Position numbers and translations under genes: made by a program
Shown here: positions 1 through 6,996 of the stretch, piece after piece
Layout: each line of letters opens with the position of its first letter
How positions within the stretch are numbered: position 1 is the stretch's first letter
Source: Planctomycetaceae bacterium
GTDB lineage: Bacteria > Planctomycetota > UBA1135 > GCA-002686595
Length of the DNA: 7,792 bases
NCBI GenBank assembly: GCA_013360535.1
Contig: JABWBL010000148.1
Span: 1-7,792, forward strand
Direction of reading: 5' to 3'
The notes under the pieces: model-generated
What the model was told of the DNA's origin: nothing
What the model saw: only the letters and a program-made list of their open reading frames with translations
Database searches by the model: none

Positions 1-346
1 CGTCGCGACGACCTGCCACGAGTCCGCCGTGCGTGCGGGCGTGCGCATCGTGCTCGAGGAGGAGCTCCTTCCCGTGCGCGGCGACGTGCGCGCCGTGTGC
101 GACTTGCTCGGGCTCGAGCCGCTCTACCTAGCCTGCGAGGGACGCGTGCTGGTCTGGGTCGCGGCCGAAGACGAGGCGCGTGCGCTGGCCGCCCTGCGAG
201 CGCATCCGCTCGGTCGCGGTGCGACACGCATTGGAACGGTGCACGAGCGCACCGACGGCCGTTCGCCGCTGCTCCTGCGCACCACGCTCGGCCTCGAGCG
301 CCCGCTCGACATGCTCTCCGGTCTCGATCTCCCGAGGATCTGCTGA
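1..346 (+). CDS. hypE: Hydrogenase maturation protein HypE, C-terminal part (5' truncated by window edge)
   Basis: HypE takes a carbamoyl group from HypF on its C-terminal cysteine and dehydrates it with ATP to a thiocyanate, the source of the CN ligands on the iron of [NiFe] hydrogenases; it acts in the cytoplasm with HypC/HypD. Only about the last 114 codons are present (frame beginning at base 2). The visible part matches the AIRS/PurM-like C-terminal domain of HypE: a stretch reading LLGLEPLYLACEGRVL, then LRAHPLGRGATRIGTV, and the diagnostic end RPLDMLSGLDLPRIC, in which the final Cys is the modified residue. The reading frame is open to the window edge, so the GTG at 29 is internal and not a start. 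The stop TGA overlaps the ATG of the next gene (TGATG), so the two are translationally coupled. Identification is firm because of the terminal PRIC; the kinase-like N-terminal half cannot be seen. Confidence 0.95.
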   Translation, partial: VATTCHESAVRAGVRIVLEEELLPVRGDVRAVCDLLGLEPLYLACEGRVLVWVAAEDEARALAALRAHPLGRGATRIGTVHERTDGRSPLLLRTTLGLERPLDMLSGLDLPRIC

Positions 347-1098
347 TGTCGCCCGATGCCCTGACCGTCAACCTGCTCGCGTCTGCCGCCGTCGTGGCCG
401 TCGTCCACACGGCGATCGGTCCCGACCACACGCTGCCGTTCGTGATGCTCTCCAAGGCCCGCGGCTGGAGCCTGCGCAAGACGCTGTGGATCACGGGACT
501 GTGCGGGCTCGGGCACGTCGCGTCGTCGCTGGTGCTCGGCGGCCTCGGTGTCGCGCTGGGAGCTTCGACCGGCACGATCGAGGGCCTGGAGCTGAGCCGC
601 GGCGACCTCGCCGCGTGGGCGATGGTCGTGTTCGGAGCCGTGTACGCGCTCTGGGGACTGCGGCAGGCGATCCGCGCGCGCCGCGGGCTCGAGCTGCACC
701 GTCACGACGGCGACGTCCACCTGCACTCGCACGGGACGCACGAGCACTCTCATGCGCCCCACCACGGCCACTCGCACCTGCTCACGCCTCCGCAGCGCCA
801 GCCGGTCGACGCGCGCTCGGCGACGTTCTGGAGCCTGTTCGTCGTGTTCGTGCTCGGGCCGTGCGAGCCGCTCATTCCGCTGTTCTTCCTGCCGGCGAGC
901 GAAGGGAACTGGTGGCTTGCGGGCTGGACCGGAGCCGTGTTCGCGCTCGCGACACTCGCCACGATGCTCTTGCTCGTCGGACTTGCCGTGCTCGGCCTCG
1001 AGCCGCTGCGCCTGAAGTTCCTCGAGCGCTGGGCGCACTCGCTCGCCGGAGCGGTGATCGCCTCGAGCGGCCTCGCCGTGCTCTACGGCGGGCTGTAG
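346..1098 (+). CDS. Six-helix membrane protein with His-rich loop, probable nickel (Ni/Co) transporter of the UreH/TauE-like type
   Basis: Protein of 250 residues with about six hydrophobic segments (roughly 8-25, 47-72, 88-106, 160-182, 192-216 and 230-248). The first helix contains H21-TAIGP-D27-H28, resembling the HX4DH nickel signature of NiCoT/UreH-type transporters but with five residues between the His and the Asp. The fourth helix has GPCEPLIPLF (171-180), a Pro-Cys turn like that in UreH/TauE-type proteins. Between helices 3 and 4 lies a metal-binding loop with 12 histidines between residues 118 and 144. The start is fixed by overlap with the hypE stop (TGATG), and the gene ends in TAG. 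Family membership and nickel as substrate are inferences from the motifs and from coupling to hypE; cobalt, zinc or a metal-efflux role is possible. The direction of transport cannot be read from the sequence. Confidence 0.75.
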   Translation: MSPDALTVNLLASAAVVAVVHTAIGPDHTLPFVMLSKARGWSLRKTLWITGLCGLGHVASSLVLGGLGVALGASTGTIEGLELSRGDLAAWAMVVFGAVYALWGLRQAIRARRGLELHRHDGDVHLHSHGTHEHSHAPHHGHSHLLTPPQRQPVDARSATFWSLFVVFVLGPCEPLIPLFFLPASEGNWWLAGWTGAVFALATLATMLLLVGLAVLGLEPLRLKFLERWAHSLAGAVIASSGLAVLYGGL

Positions 1099-1126
1099 CC
1101 GCGAGGCTTCGGACTCCAACGAAGAA

Positions 1127-1154
1127 GAGCGGCCGGGGCGAAACCCGACCGCTC
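1127..1154. terminator. Hairpin between convergent genes, probable terminator
   Basis: Inverted repeat GAGCGG / CCGCTC (1127-1132 and 1149-1154), one C-A mismatch, then CGGG / CCCG around a six-base GCGAAA loop. On the - strand the stem is followed by TTCTTCGTT, a moderately T-rich tail, so it could end the hydrogenase operon about 120 bases past the hybD stop. On the + strand it lies 28 bases past the transporter stop but is followed only by CTTGCTCG. The rest of the 175-base spacer holds a plain GGCGG/CCGCC stem (1181-1196) and no gene that I can support. Confidence 0.55.
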
Positions 1155-1273
1155 CTTGCTCGAGCCTTGGAGAGGGCGCGGGCGGCAGGTTCCGCCGTCC
1201 GCCGCCGGAGTTCCCTTCGGTTCCCCGGCTCCGCTTCGCAGGAGTGGGCCCAAAAACTTCTTCCCGTGCCTCC

Positions 1274-1810
1274 TCAGGAGTTGCAGGCCTCGGTCTCGCG
1301 CAGCTCGAGTGCCACCCCCAGTCGCCGCAGTTCTCTCGCAAGTTCGCGTGCGGCGGCGGGAATGGCGGCTTCCACCTCAGGGCTCAGCTCGAGCCCCTGT
1401 TCCATCGTGCGCGGCTCGGCACCGATCAGCACGACCTCGTCCGGCATCCGGTCGACGACCTCCGCCATGCGCAGGATCTCGCGGATGTCGGGCTGGTGCG
1501 GGCTGATGCGCACGCCCGTGCATTCGCCCTCGAGCACACGCTCGCGGTGGAACACGCTGACCGTGCCCGGAGCCGTGCCCGCGGTGCAGGCGTCGAGGAT
1601 GAGCACCGCCCGCCGCCCGACGACCCAGCGGATCAGGTGCAGCCCCGCAGTGCCGACGTCGACGAACTCGACGCCGGCCGGGCAGTCGCAGTGCCGCTCG
1701 ATCCACTCCAGCGCCCGCGGACCGAAACCATCGTCGCGCTGGAGCAGGTTTCCGAGCCCGATCACGCAGATCGGCGCGTCGACGAGCGTGTCTTCCATGG
1801 CCACCTGCAT
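1274..1810 (-). CDS. hybD: [NiFe] hydrogenase maturation endopeptidase (HybD/HycI family, M52)
   Basis: Nickel-dependent protease that removes the C-terminal tail of the large subunit once nickel is inserted; cytoplasmic. At 178 residues it has the family's usual length. It starts with the Rossmann-like signature VIGLGNLLQRDDGFGPRALE (16-35). The three nickel-sensing ligands of E. coli HybD (Glu16, Asp62, His93) correspond here to Asp27, Asp73 (LILDACTAG) and His105 (ISPHQPDI). The Glu-to-Asp change gives a DDG form, which also occurs in HycI-type proteases. The chosen ATG at 1810 overlaps the hybC stop (TGATG). An ATG four codons later (1798) is preceded by CAGGTGG and is a credible alternative start. 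As last gene of the operon and next to hybC, its substrate is almost certainly the HybC precursor. Confidence 0.93.
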   Translation of the reverse strand: MQVAMEDTLVDAPICVIGLGNLLQRDDGFGPRALEWIERHCDCPAGVEFVDVGTAGLHLIRWVVGRRAVLILDACTAGTAPGTVSVFHRERVLEGECTGVRISPHQPDIREILRMAEVVDRMPDEVVLIGAEPRTMEQGLELSPEVEAAIPAAARELARELRRLGVALELRETEACNS

Positions 1811-3510
1811 CAGCGCACCGTGATCGACGCGAGCTTGTTGCCGCGCGGGTCGTAGGCGTGGCAGGCGCAGGCCATGCACGGGTCGAACGAGTGCACCGTG
1901 CGGAGCACTTCCAGCGGCCGCTCGGGATCCGCGATCGGATTGCCGAGCAGCGAAGCCTCGTAAGGCCCGCCCACACCCTTCTCGTCGCGCGGGCTCGCGT
2001 TCCACGTCGTCGGCACGACCGCCTGATAGTTCGCGATCTTGCCGTTCTCGACGACCACCCAGTGCGACAGCGTGCCGCGAGGCGCCTCGTGCACGCCGAC
2101 ACCTTCGACGGCGCTCTTGGGGAACACCGGCGGGACGAACGTCTGGCGATCGCCCTTGAGCACGTTGTCGACGAGGCGCTGGTGCTGCTCGAGCGCGAGC
2201 TCGGCCAGGATCACGCAACGCACTGCGCGCGCGACGTACCGTCCCATCGTCGACATCAGCTTCTCGGGCCCGATCGGCTTGCCGGCGACCGCGGAGATGC
2301 GCTTGAGGCCTTCGTCGACCCACTTCTTCGTCAGCGGATGACCGGCCGCGTAGCCCGCGAGCACGTCCGCGAGCGGCCCGACCTCCATCGGATGCCCGTC
2401 GTAGCGCGGTGCCTTCACCCACGTGTACTTGCCGTCCTCGACGAAGTCGGTGTAGGTCGGCTCGGTCTCGCCCTTCCACGGCTTCTGCGCGCCGCGACCG
2501 CGGTACCACGCGTGCGTCACGTCCTCCGCGACGTTCGCGCGGAAGGCCGCATCGCCGAACACGTCCATCGGTTTCGCGCCAGCGAGGTCGCCGCCGAGGA
2601 TCACGCCGCCGGGCAGGTCGAACTTCGTCGCGGCCGCGTCGGTCGGCAGGTCCGGGACCGCAAGGTAGTTGCGGTGGCCCGCGCCGTAGTCGAACCACTC
2701 GTTGTAGGCGCCGGCGACGAGGCATGCATCGGGGAAGTACACCTCGCGCACGAAGCGCGAGACTTCCTCGAGCAGTCCGCGGATCATGAAGATGCGGTCG
2801 AGGTTGAGCGCCGCCTGGCTGTCGAGGTCGAGCGCGTTCATCACGCCGCCGACCGCCATGTTCTGGATGTGCGGCGTCTTGCCGCCGAGGATCGCGACGG
2901 CCTGGTTGGACTTGCGCTGGAACTCGAGCGCCTGCAGGTAGTGCGCGACGGCGACGAGGTTCACTTCCGGCGAGAGCTTCATCGCGGGGTGGCCCCAGTA
3001 GCCGTGCGCGAAGATGCCGAGCTGCCCGCTCGCGAGCAGGCCCTTCACGCGCTCCTGCGTCTGCGCCATCACCTGCGGCGAATTGCCGGTCCAATCCGAC
3101 AGGCCTTGCGCCGCGGCCGCCGCCGCCTTCGTGTCCGCCCTCGGCACCGTCGTCACGTCGACCCAGTCGAGCGCCGACAGGTGGTAGAAGTGCACGATGT
3201 GGTCGTGCAGTCCGTGCGCGATCAGGATCAGGTTGCGGATCAGCTGCGCGTTGAGCGGGATCTGCAGCTTGAGCGCGTCCTCGACCGCCCGCACCGAAGC
3301 GATCGCGTGCACGGTCGTGCACACGCCGCAGAAGCGCTGCGTGAAGAGCCAGGCCTCGCGCGGGTCGCGGCCGAGCAGGATGCGCTCGATGCCACGCCAC
3401 ATCGTGCAGGACGCCCAGGCGCGGTCGACGGCACCGTTGTCGACTTCGACGTCGATGCGCAGGTGTCCCTCGATGCGGGTGATCGGGTCGATCGTCAGGC
3501 GAGTGGACAT
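1810..3510 (-). CDS. hybC: [NiFe] hydrogenase large (catalytic) subunit, group 1 Hyb type
   Basis: Catalytic subunit that splits H2 at a Ni-Fe(CN)2CO site; 566 residues, normal for group 1. Visible motifs are RIEGH (12-16), the first nickel-binding site RFCGVCTTVH with Cys61, Cys64 and His68, and the second site HSFDPCMACACH with Cys545, Cys548 and His551. All four nickel cysteines are present. Fifteen residues follow His551 (AYDPRGNKLASITVR), the tail expected to be cut off by the adjacent HybD. There is no signal peptide, as expected for a subunit exported by hitchhiking on the Tat-borne small subunit. The ATG lies 9 bases after the hybB stop, with AGGAAG five bases upstream that overlaps the stop. 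The motif pattern fits group 1 membrane-bound uptake enzymes; the exact subgroup (1c, 1e or 1f) needs a phylogeny. An additional Cys550 sits just before the cleavage-site histidine. Confidence 0.97.
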   Translation of the reverse strand: MSTRLTIDPITRIEGHLRIDVEVDNGAVDRAWASCTMWRGIERILLGRDPREAWLFTQRFCGVCTTVHAIASVRAVEDALKLQIPLNAQLIRNLILIAHGLHDHIVHFYHLSALDWVDVTTVPRADTKAAAAAAQGLSDWTGNSPQVMAQTQERVKGLLASGQLGIFAHGYWGHPAMKLSPEVNLVAVAHYLQALEFQRKSNQAVAILGGKTPHIQNMAVGGVMNALDLDSQAALNLDRIFMIRGLLEEVSRFVREVYFPDACLVAGAYNEWFDYGAGHRNYLAVPDLPTDAAATKFDLPGGVILGGDLAGAKPMDVFGDAAFRANVAEDVTHAWYRGRGAQKPWKGETEPTYTDFVEDGKYTWVKAPRYDGHPMEVGPLADVLAGYAAGHPLTKKWVDEGLKRISAVAGKPIGPEKLMSTMGRYVARAVRCVILAELALEQHQRLVDNVLKGDRQTFVPPVFPKSAVEGVGVHEAPRGTLSHWVVVENGKIANYQAVVPTTWNASPRDEKGVGGPYEASLLGNPIADPERPLEVLRTVHSFDPCMACACHAYDPRGNKLASITVR

Positions 3511-3519
3511 GAGAGCTTC

Positions 3520-4839
3520 CTAGGAGTTCTTGCGGACGTAGGTCTGGCCTTCGGGCGACTTCAGCCAGTCGTCATAGGGCGCGGGGAGGACGGCGAAGAG
3601 CTTCACGGCGAAGCTGAATCCGAGCAGCGCGAGCGCGACGAAGCCGAGCATCACGAGCAGCTCCGGAACCGCGGGGAAGTAGCTGAACTGCCAGCCCGGG
3701 TCGTAAGTGACGGTGGTCGGGATGAAGCGGTAGGCCATCCCGCCGACGCACGTGGCGACGGCCATCTTGAACACGAGCTGCGGCGTGCTGCGCCAGCGCT
3801 CGACGCGCATCACCAGCGCCGGGATCAGCACGAGCGCGTTCTCGATCAGGAACAGGATCGAGTAGCGGTCGAACGTGAGCACGCGCCCGAGCTCGCCGCG
3901 CACCACGAGGTCGAGCGCGCGCACGCCCAGCCAGACGAGGATCAGGCGGCTCATCCAGTCGGCGAGCGCGCCGATGACCTTCATGTCGAGCGGCCGCTGC
4001 CAGACGAGGCAGCTCAGCATCACCGTGACGATCACGAACGCGAAGCCGCAGATGCCCGCCTGCATCAGGTACAGGAGCGGCAGCGCCGGCGTCTGCCACA
4101 GCGGATGCACCTTCGGCCCCGCGAGCAGCATCAGCGCCCCCAGCGAGCTCTGGTGCATCGCGGGCAGCATGTACGCACCCGCGACGACGAACGGATACAC
4201 GCGGCGGAACGGCTTGCGCCAGCCGTCGACGCGCGCGCGCATCGCCGGCGATCCGCGGTAGAAGAAGCGCTCGCCCACCATCGGCAGGTTTTCCGCGAGC
4301 AGGAACACGAATGCGTAGGCCGGCATGCACACCGCGACCTCGAGCAGCGAGGAGTGCAGGTTCCACGTCCACGGCATGAACACGTGGTAGAAGTTCCAAG
4401 GCCGCCCGACGTCGATGCCGAGCGCGAGCAAGCCCGCGAAATAGAACACGAGGCTCATCACGAGCGCCGTGCGCATCACGATGTGGAAGTCCTTGCGACC
4501 GAAGACCCACGCCGCCATGCCGACCGACAGGCCGCTCGTGCCGAGCGCCGTCAGCGTCATGACGTTGAAGGTCTTCCACACGCCCCAGGCGTACATGTCG
4601 GTCATGCCCGACACGACGCCGAGCTTGCCTGTCATGCGGTAGGCCGCGATCGCGAGCCCGATTGCCGCGACGAGCGCGAGCGCGATCGAGGCCGGAGTCC
4701 AGAGCTTCGTCGTGACCGGCACGCCACGTTGCCAGAGGTGGACCCCGCCACCGTGCGACCCGTGCGCGGGCTCGGTCGAGCGCCGGGACTGCGCCGCGGC
4801 TCCGCGCGGCAAGCTCGATGCGTGAGACGGAGTGCTCAT
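3520..4839 (-). CDS. hybB: NrfD/HybB-type integral membrane subunit of the hydrogenase
   Basis: Polytopic membrane protein of 439 residues that passes electrons from the HybA ferredoxin subunit to (mena)quinone; in E. coli hydrogenase-2 the equivalent HybB is linked to reversible proton-coupled quinone chemistry. About ten hydrophobic helices can be seen, from residue 49 to 415. NrfD-like features include DMYAWGVWKTFNV near 81, GRPWNFYHVFMPWTWNLHSS near 145-164, and the acidic helix residue in LIENALVL near 333. A hydrophilic, His- and Ser-containing N-terminal extension of about 45 residues precedes helix 1, making it longer than E. coli HybB (about 390). The ATG overlaps the hybA stop by four bases (ATGA), and GAGGGA lies about six bases upstream, which supports this start. 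Placement between hybA and hybC matches Hyb operons such as those of E. coli and Geobacter. Confidence 0.92.
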   Translation of the reverse strand: MSTPSHASSLPRGAAAQSRRSTEPAHGSHGGGVHLWQRGVPVTTKLWTPASIALALVAAIGLAIAAYRMTGKLGVVSGMTDMYAWGVWKTFNVMTLTALGTSGLSVGMAAWVFGRKDFHIVMRTALVMSLVFYFAGLLALGIDVGRPWNFYHVFMPWTWNLHSSLLEVAVCMPAYAFVFLLAENLPMVGERFFYRGSPAMRARVDGWRKPFRRVYPFVVAGAYMLPAMHQSSLGALMLLAGPKVHPLWQTPALPLLYLMQAGICGFAFVIVTVMLSCLVWQRPLDMKVIGALADWMSRLILVWLGVRALDLVVRGELGRVLTFDRYSILFLIENALVLIPALVMRVERWRSTPQLVFKMAVATCVGGMAYRFIPTTVTYDPGWQFSYFPAVPELLVMLGFVALALLGFSFAVKLFAVLPAPYDDWLKSPEGQTYVRKNS

Positions 4840-5771
4840 AGCTGGTCCCTCGGGCCCCCGGCCTCCTCGATCGCCTGCGCTTCCTCGTCGTGCTTCTTGA
4901 AGCGCCGCTGGATCACCGCCGCCATGCCGACGTAGATCGCCGCCGGCAACGCCATCCACTGGTAGATCATCCGGTGGTAGCGGTTGGCGTACTCCGGCAG
5001 CGACTGCGTCGGAAGCTTCGGCAGCCCGAGCTTCTCGAACGCCACGCCCGACAGGTACAGCACCTGCGTGCCCCCCGCCTCGTGCTCGCCGTACACGCGC
5101 TCCTCGAAGTACTTGCCCGGGCTGGCCTCGATGCGCCCCTTCGCGTCGGCGAGCAGGTCCTCGCGCTTGCCGAAGAGGACGGCGCCCGTCGGACAGCAGG
5201 CCGTGCAGGCCGGTTGTTCCTTGCCGTCGGCGAGCAAGTGGCGGCACAGCTCGCACTTGACGACCTTGGGGTTGAACTTGTCCCACTCGAACTTCGGGAT
5301 CTCGAACGGGCACACGATCTCGCAGTAGCGGCAACCGATGCACTTCGAGCCATCCCAGCCGACGATGCCCGTCACCGGATCCTTCTCGAGGGCATGGAAC
5401 GGGCAGCCCGACGCGCAGGCCGGCTCCGCGCAGTGCATGCACTGGCGCTTGATGAACGAATGCTCCTCGCTGTCCGGCGCCTGATAGAGCTTGATGATGT
5501 TCTTGGTCTTGCAGCTCAGGTCCGTCGGCATCAGGTGCAGGCCGCCGGAGAGCTCCGTGTCGGGCTCGAGCCCGTTCGCCTGCTGGCAGTGGATGACGCA
5601 CGCCTTGCAGCCGATGCAGCGTGTCGCGTCGTAGAGCAAGCCGATCGGCGCCTGCGCCGACGACTTCGGTTCCTTCGGGCTCGCCGTCGCGACCTGCGCC
5701 CCGAGCGCCACGGCCGCACCGGTCCCCAGCCCGAGCGCGCTGCGCAGCGCGTCCCGCCGGGTGAGCTTCAT
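4836..5771 (-). CDS. hybA: HybA-type Tat-exported four-[4Fe-4S] ferredoxin subunit
   Basis: Electron-transfer subunit of 311 residues linking the hydrogenase small subunit to HybB on the periplasmic face. A Tat signal starts at the N terminus (LTRRDALRSALGLG, Arg5-Arg6). Four cysteine groups of the DMSO-reductase/HybA ferredoxin family follow: Cys52/55/58/62, Cys111/114/119/123, Cys144/147/150/154 and Cys173/176/189/193, enough for four [4Fe-4S] clusters. Extra cysteines at 87 and 192 are probably not ligands. A single hydrophobic helix near the C terminus (about 269-288, MIYQWMALPAAIYVGMAAVI) would anchor the subunit, as in HybA of E. coli. The gene overlaps both neighbours by ATGA, which fixes the start at 5771 and implies coupled translation with hybO and hybB. 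The length and cluster pattern are normal for the family. Confidence 0.95.
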   Translation of the reverse strand: MKLTRRDALRSALGLGTGAAVALGAQVATASPKEPKSSAQAPIGLLYDATRCIGCKACVIHCQQANGLEPDTELSGGLHLMPTDLSCKTKNIIKLYQAPDSEEHSFIKRQCMHCAEPACASGCPFHALEKDPVTGIVGWDGSKCIGCRYCEIVCPFEIPKFEWDKFNPKVVKCELCRHLLADGKEQPACTACCPTGAVLFGKREDLLADAKGRIEASPGKYFEERVYGEHEAGGTQVLYLSGVAFEKLGLPKLPTQSLPEYANRYHRMIYQWMALPAAIYVGMAAVIQRRFKKHDEEAQAIEEAGGPRDQL

Positions 5772-6940
5772 CGCTGCGTCCCCCCGTTGGCGGCGTCGAG
5801 GTCGTCGGGCTTCCCGTCGGGGACACGCTCGTCGTCACGCTGCTTCGAGAAGCGCTTCGCCGCGACGTAGGTCGCGCCCGCGAGCGCGCCGAGCCCGAGC
5901 CCGACGAGCCCCGTGGCGACCGGATCGATCTGGCCCGAGCCCGCTTCGACCGGCGGATAGCTCGCGGGCGGGACCGCGCCGTGGATCGGCGTCGTCTGGA
6001 AGATCGGCACCTTGAAGGCGACGTTGCGCTCGGTGCAACCGACGCACGGCGCCCCGATGCCGATCGGCCAGCAGTCGACCACGTCGTTGAAATGCCTCGT
6101 CGAGCAGGCGGCGTGCGTCGACGGGCCCTTGCAGCCGAGCGCGTACAGGCACCAGCCCTTGCGGTGACCGTCGTCGCCGAATTCGCGTGCGAAACGGCCC
6201 GCGTCGAAGTGCGCGCGGCGCGGGCAGTGGTCGTGGATCAGCCGGTCGAACGCGAACAGCGGTCGGCGCTCGTCATCGAGCGCGGGCAGCGTGCCGGAGG
6301 TCGCGTACTGCAGCACCACCGCGAGGAACACGTACGGATTGGGCGGGCACCCGGGGATGTTGACGATCGCCTTGCCCTTGAGGAGCGCATCGACCCCGAC
6401 CGCGCCGGTCGGATTCGGCCCGCTCGAGGGAATGCCGCCCCACGAGGCGCACGAGCCGATCGCGATCACGGCGGCGGCCTTCGAGCCGACCTCCTCGAGC
6501 ACCTGCAGCGCCGGCTTGCCCGCGAGCTTCATGTACTGGCCCTGCTCCTTGGTGGGAATCGAGCCTTCGACCACGAGCACGTACTGCCCGTCGTTCTCGC
6601 GCATCGCGTCGGCGAGCGCGGCTTCCGCCTGATGGCCGCTCGCGACCATCAGCGTCTCGTGGTAGTCGAGCGAGATGACGTCGAACAGGATCTTCTCGAG
6701 GTCGGGCTGCGACGTGCGCAAGAGCGTCTCCGAGCAGCCTGTGCAGTCCTGGAAGTGCAGCCAGATCACGCTCGGCCGCCGCGCGGCCCCCAGCGTGCTC
6801 GCCATCGCCTCCACGCTGCCGCTGGTGAGCGCGAGTCCCGCGGGCGCGGCCACCATCAGCGCCCCACAGAAGGAGAGGAAGTCTCGGCGGTTCGTGCCCG
6901 AACGTTCGAGGGCCTGCTGAATCGTCTCGCGTCGACGCAT
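5768..6940 (-). CDS. hybO: [NiFe] hydrogenase small subunit, Tat-exported and membrane-anchored
   Basis: Small subunit of 390 residues that carries electrons away from the active site. The Tat signal is TNRRDFLSFCGALMV (Arg18-Arg19), followed by a hydrophobic core to about 40. Proximal cluster ligands are Cys66, Cys69 (DCTGCSE), Cys164 (GSCASWGG) and Cys198 (NIPGCPP). Distal ligands are His236, Cys239, Cys264 and Cys270. Medial ligands are Cys279, Cys299 and Cys302. Gly68 and Gly169 occupy the places of the two extra proximal cysteines of O2-tolerant enzymes, so this is the standard proximal cluster. An additional Cys290 lies in the medial loop. A C-terminal helix (about 340-360) would anchor it in the membrane. 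The ATG at 6940 lies 11 bases after AAGGAG; an adjacent GTG at 6943 has 8-base spacing and is possible. A GTG at 6964 lies inside an inverted repeat upstream of that site and is unlikely. Confidence 0.96.
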   Translation of the reverse strand: MRRRETIQQALERSGTNRRDFLSFCGALMVAAPAGLALTSGSVEAMASTLGAARRPSVIWLHFQDCTGCSETLLRTSQPDLEKILFDVISLDYHETLMVASGHQAEAALADAMRENDGQYVLVVEGSIPTKEQGQYMKLAGKPALQVLEEVGSKAAAVIAIGSCASWGGIPSSGPNPTGAVGVDALLKGKAIVNIPGCPPNPYVFLAVVLQYATSGTLPALDDERRPLFAFDRLIHDHCPRRAHFDAGRFAREFGDDGHRKGWCLYALGCKGPSTHAACSTRHFNDVVDCWPIGIGAPCVGCTERNVAFKVPIFQTTPIHGAVPPASYPPVEAGSGQIDPVATGLVGLGLGALAGATYVAAKRFSKQRDDERVPDGKPDDLDAANGGTQR

Positions 6941-6958
6941 CACGGCTCGCACTCCTTC

Positions 6959-6977
6959 GGACACGCCTCGCGTGTCC
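6959..6977. promoter_or_regulatory. Perfect 8-bp inverted repeat just upstream of the hybO ribosome-binding site
   Basis: GGACACGC - CTC - GCGTGTCC, two perfect 8-base arms around three bases. On the - strand its end directly precedes GAAGGAG, the hybO Shine-Dalgarno region. It could be a DNA operator for a dimeric regulator, or a 5'-leader hairpin affecting translation or stability of the operon mRNA. The symmetry is seen directly; the function is inference. Confidence 0.5.
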
Positions 6978-6996
6978 CAAGTTTCCCTGCCCCATC

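Noticed and set aside
29..346. GTG at 29 as the start of a small separate gene
   Set aside because: The frame is open to base 2 and reads as continuous HypE sequence, so this is the end of a longer gene.
124..1341. Long - strand open frame opposite hypE and the transporter
   Set aside because: Same antisense GC-rich shadow; its composition is Arg/Glu/Gln-rich and it has no recognisable motif.
1274..3400. A single open frame joining an out-of-frame part of hybC to hybD, as if a fusion
   Set aside because: The part above 1810 is a shadow frame; hybC is intact in another frame with its stop at 1810-1812, and hybD begins at the overlapping ATG.
1858..4935. Very long open frame of about 1025 codons on the + strand, antisense to hybB and hybC
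   Set aside because: Its product is an Arg/His/Glu/Asp-rich low-complexity string with no domain, typical of the antisense frame of GC-rich genes; hybB and hybC on the other strand have clear motifs.
6941..6964. GTG at 6964 as the start of hybO
   Set aside because: It lies within the inverted repeat upstream of AAGGAG; the ATG at 6940 or the GTG at 6943 sits at a suitable distance after that site.
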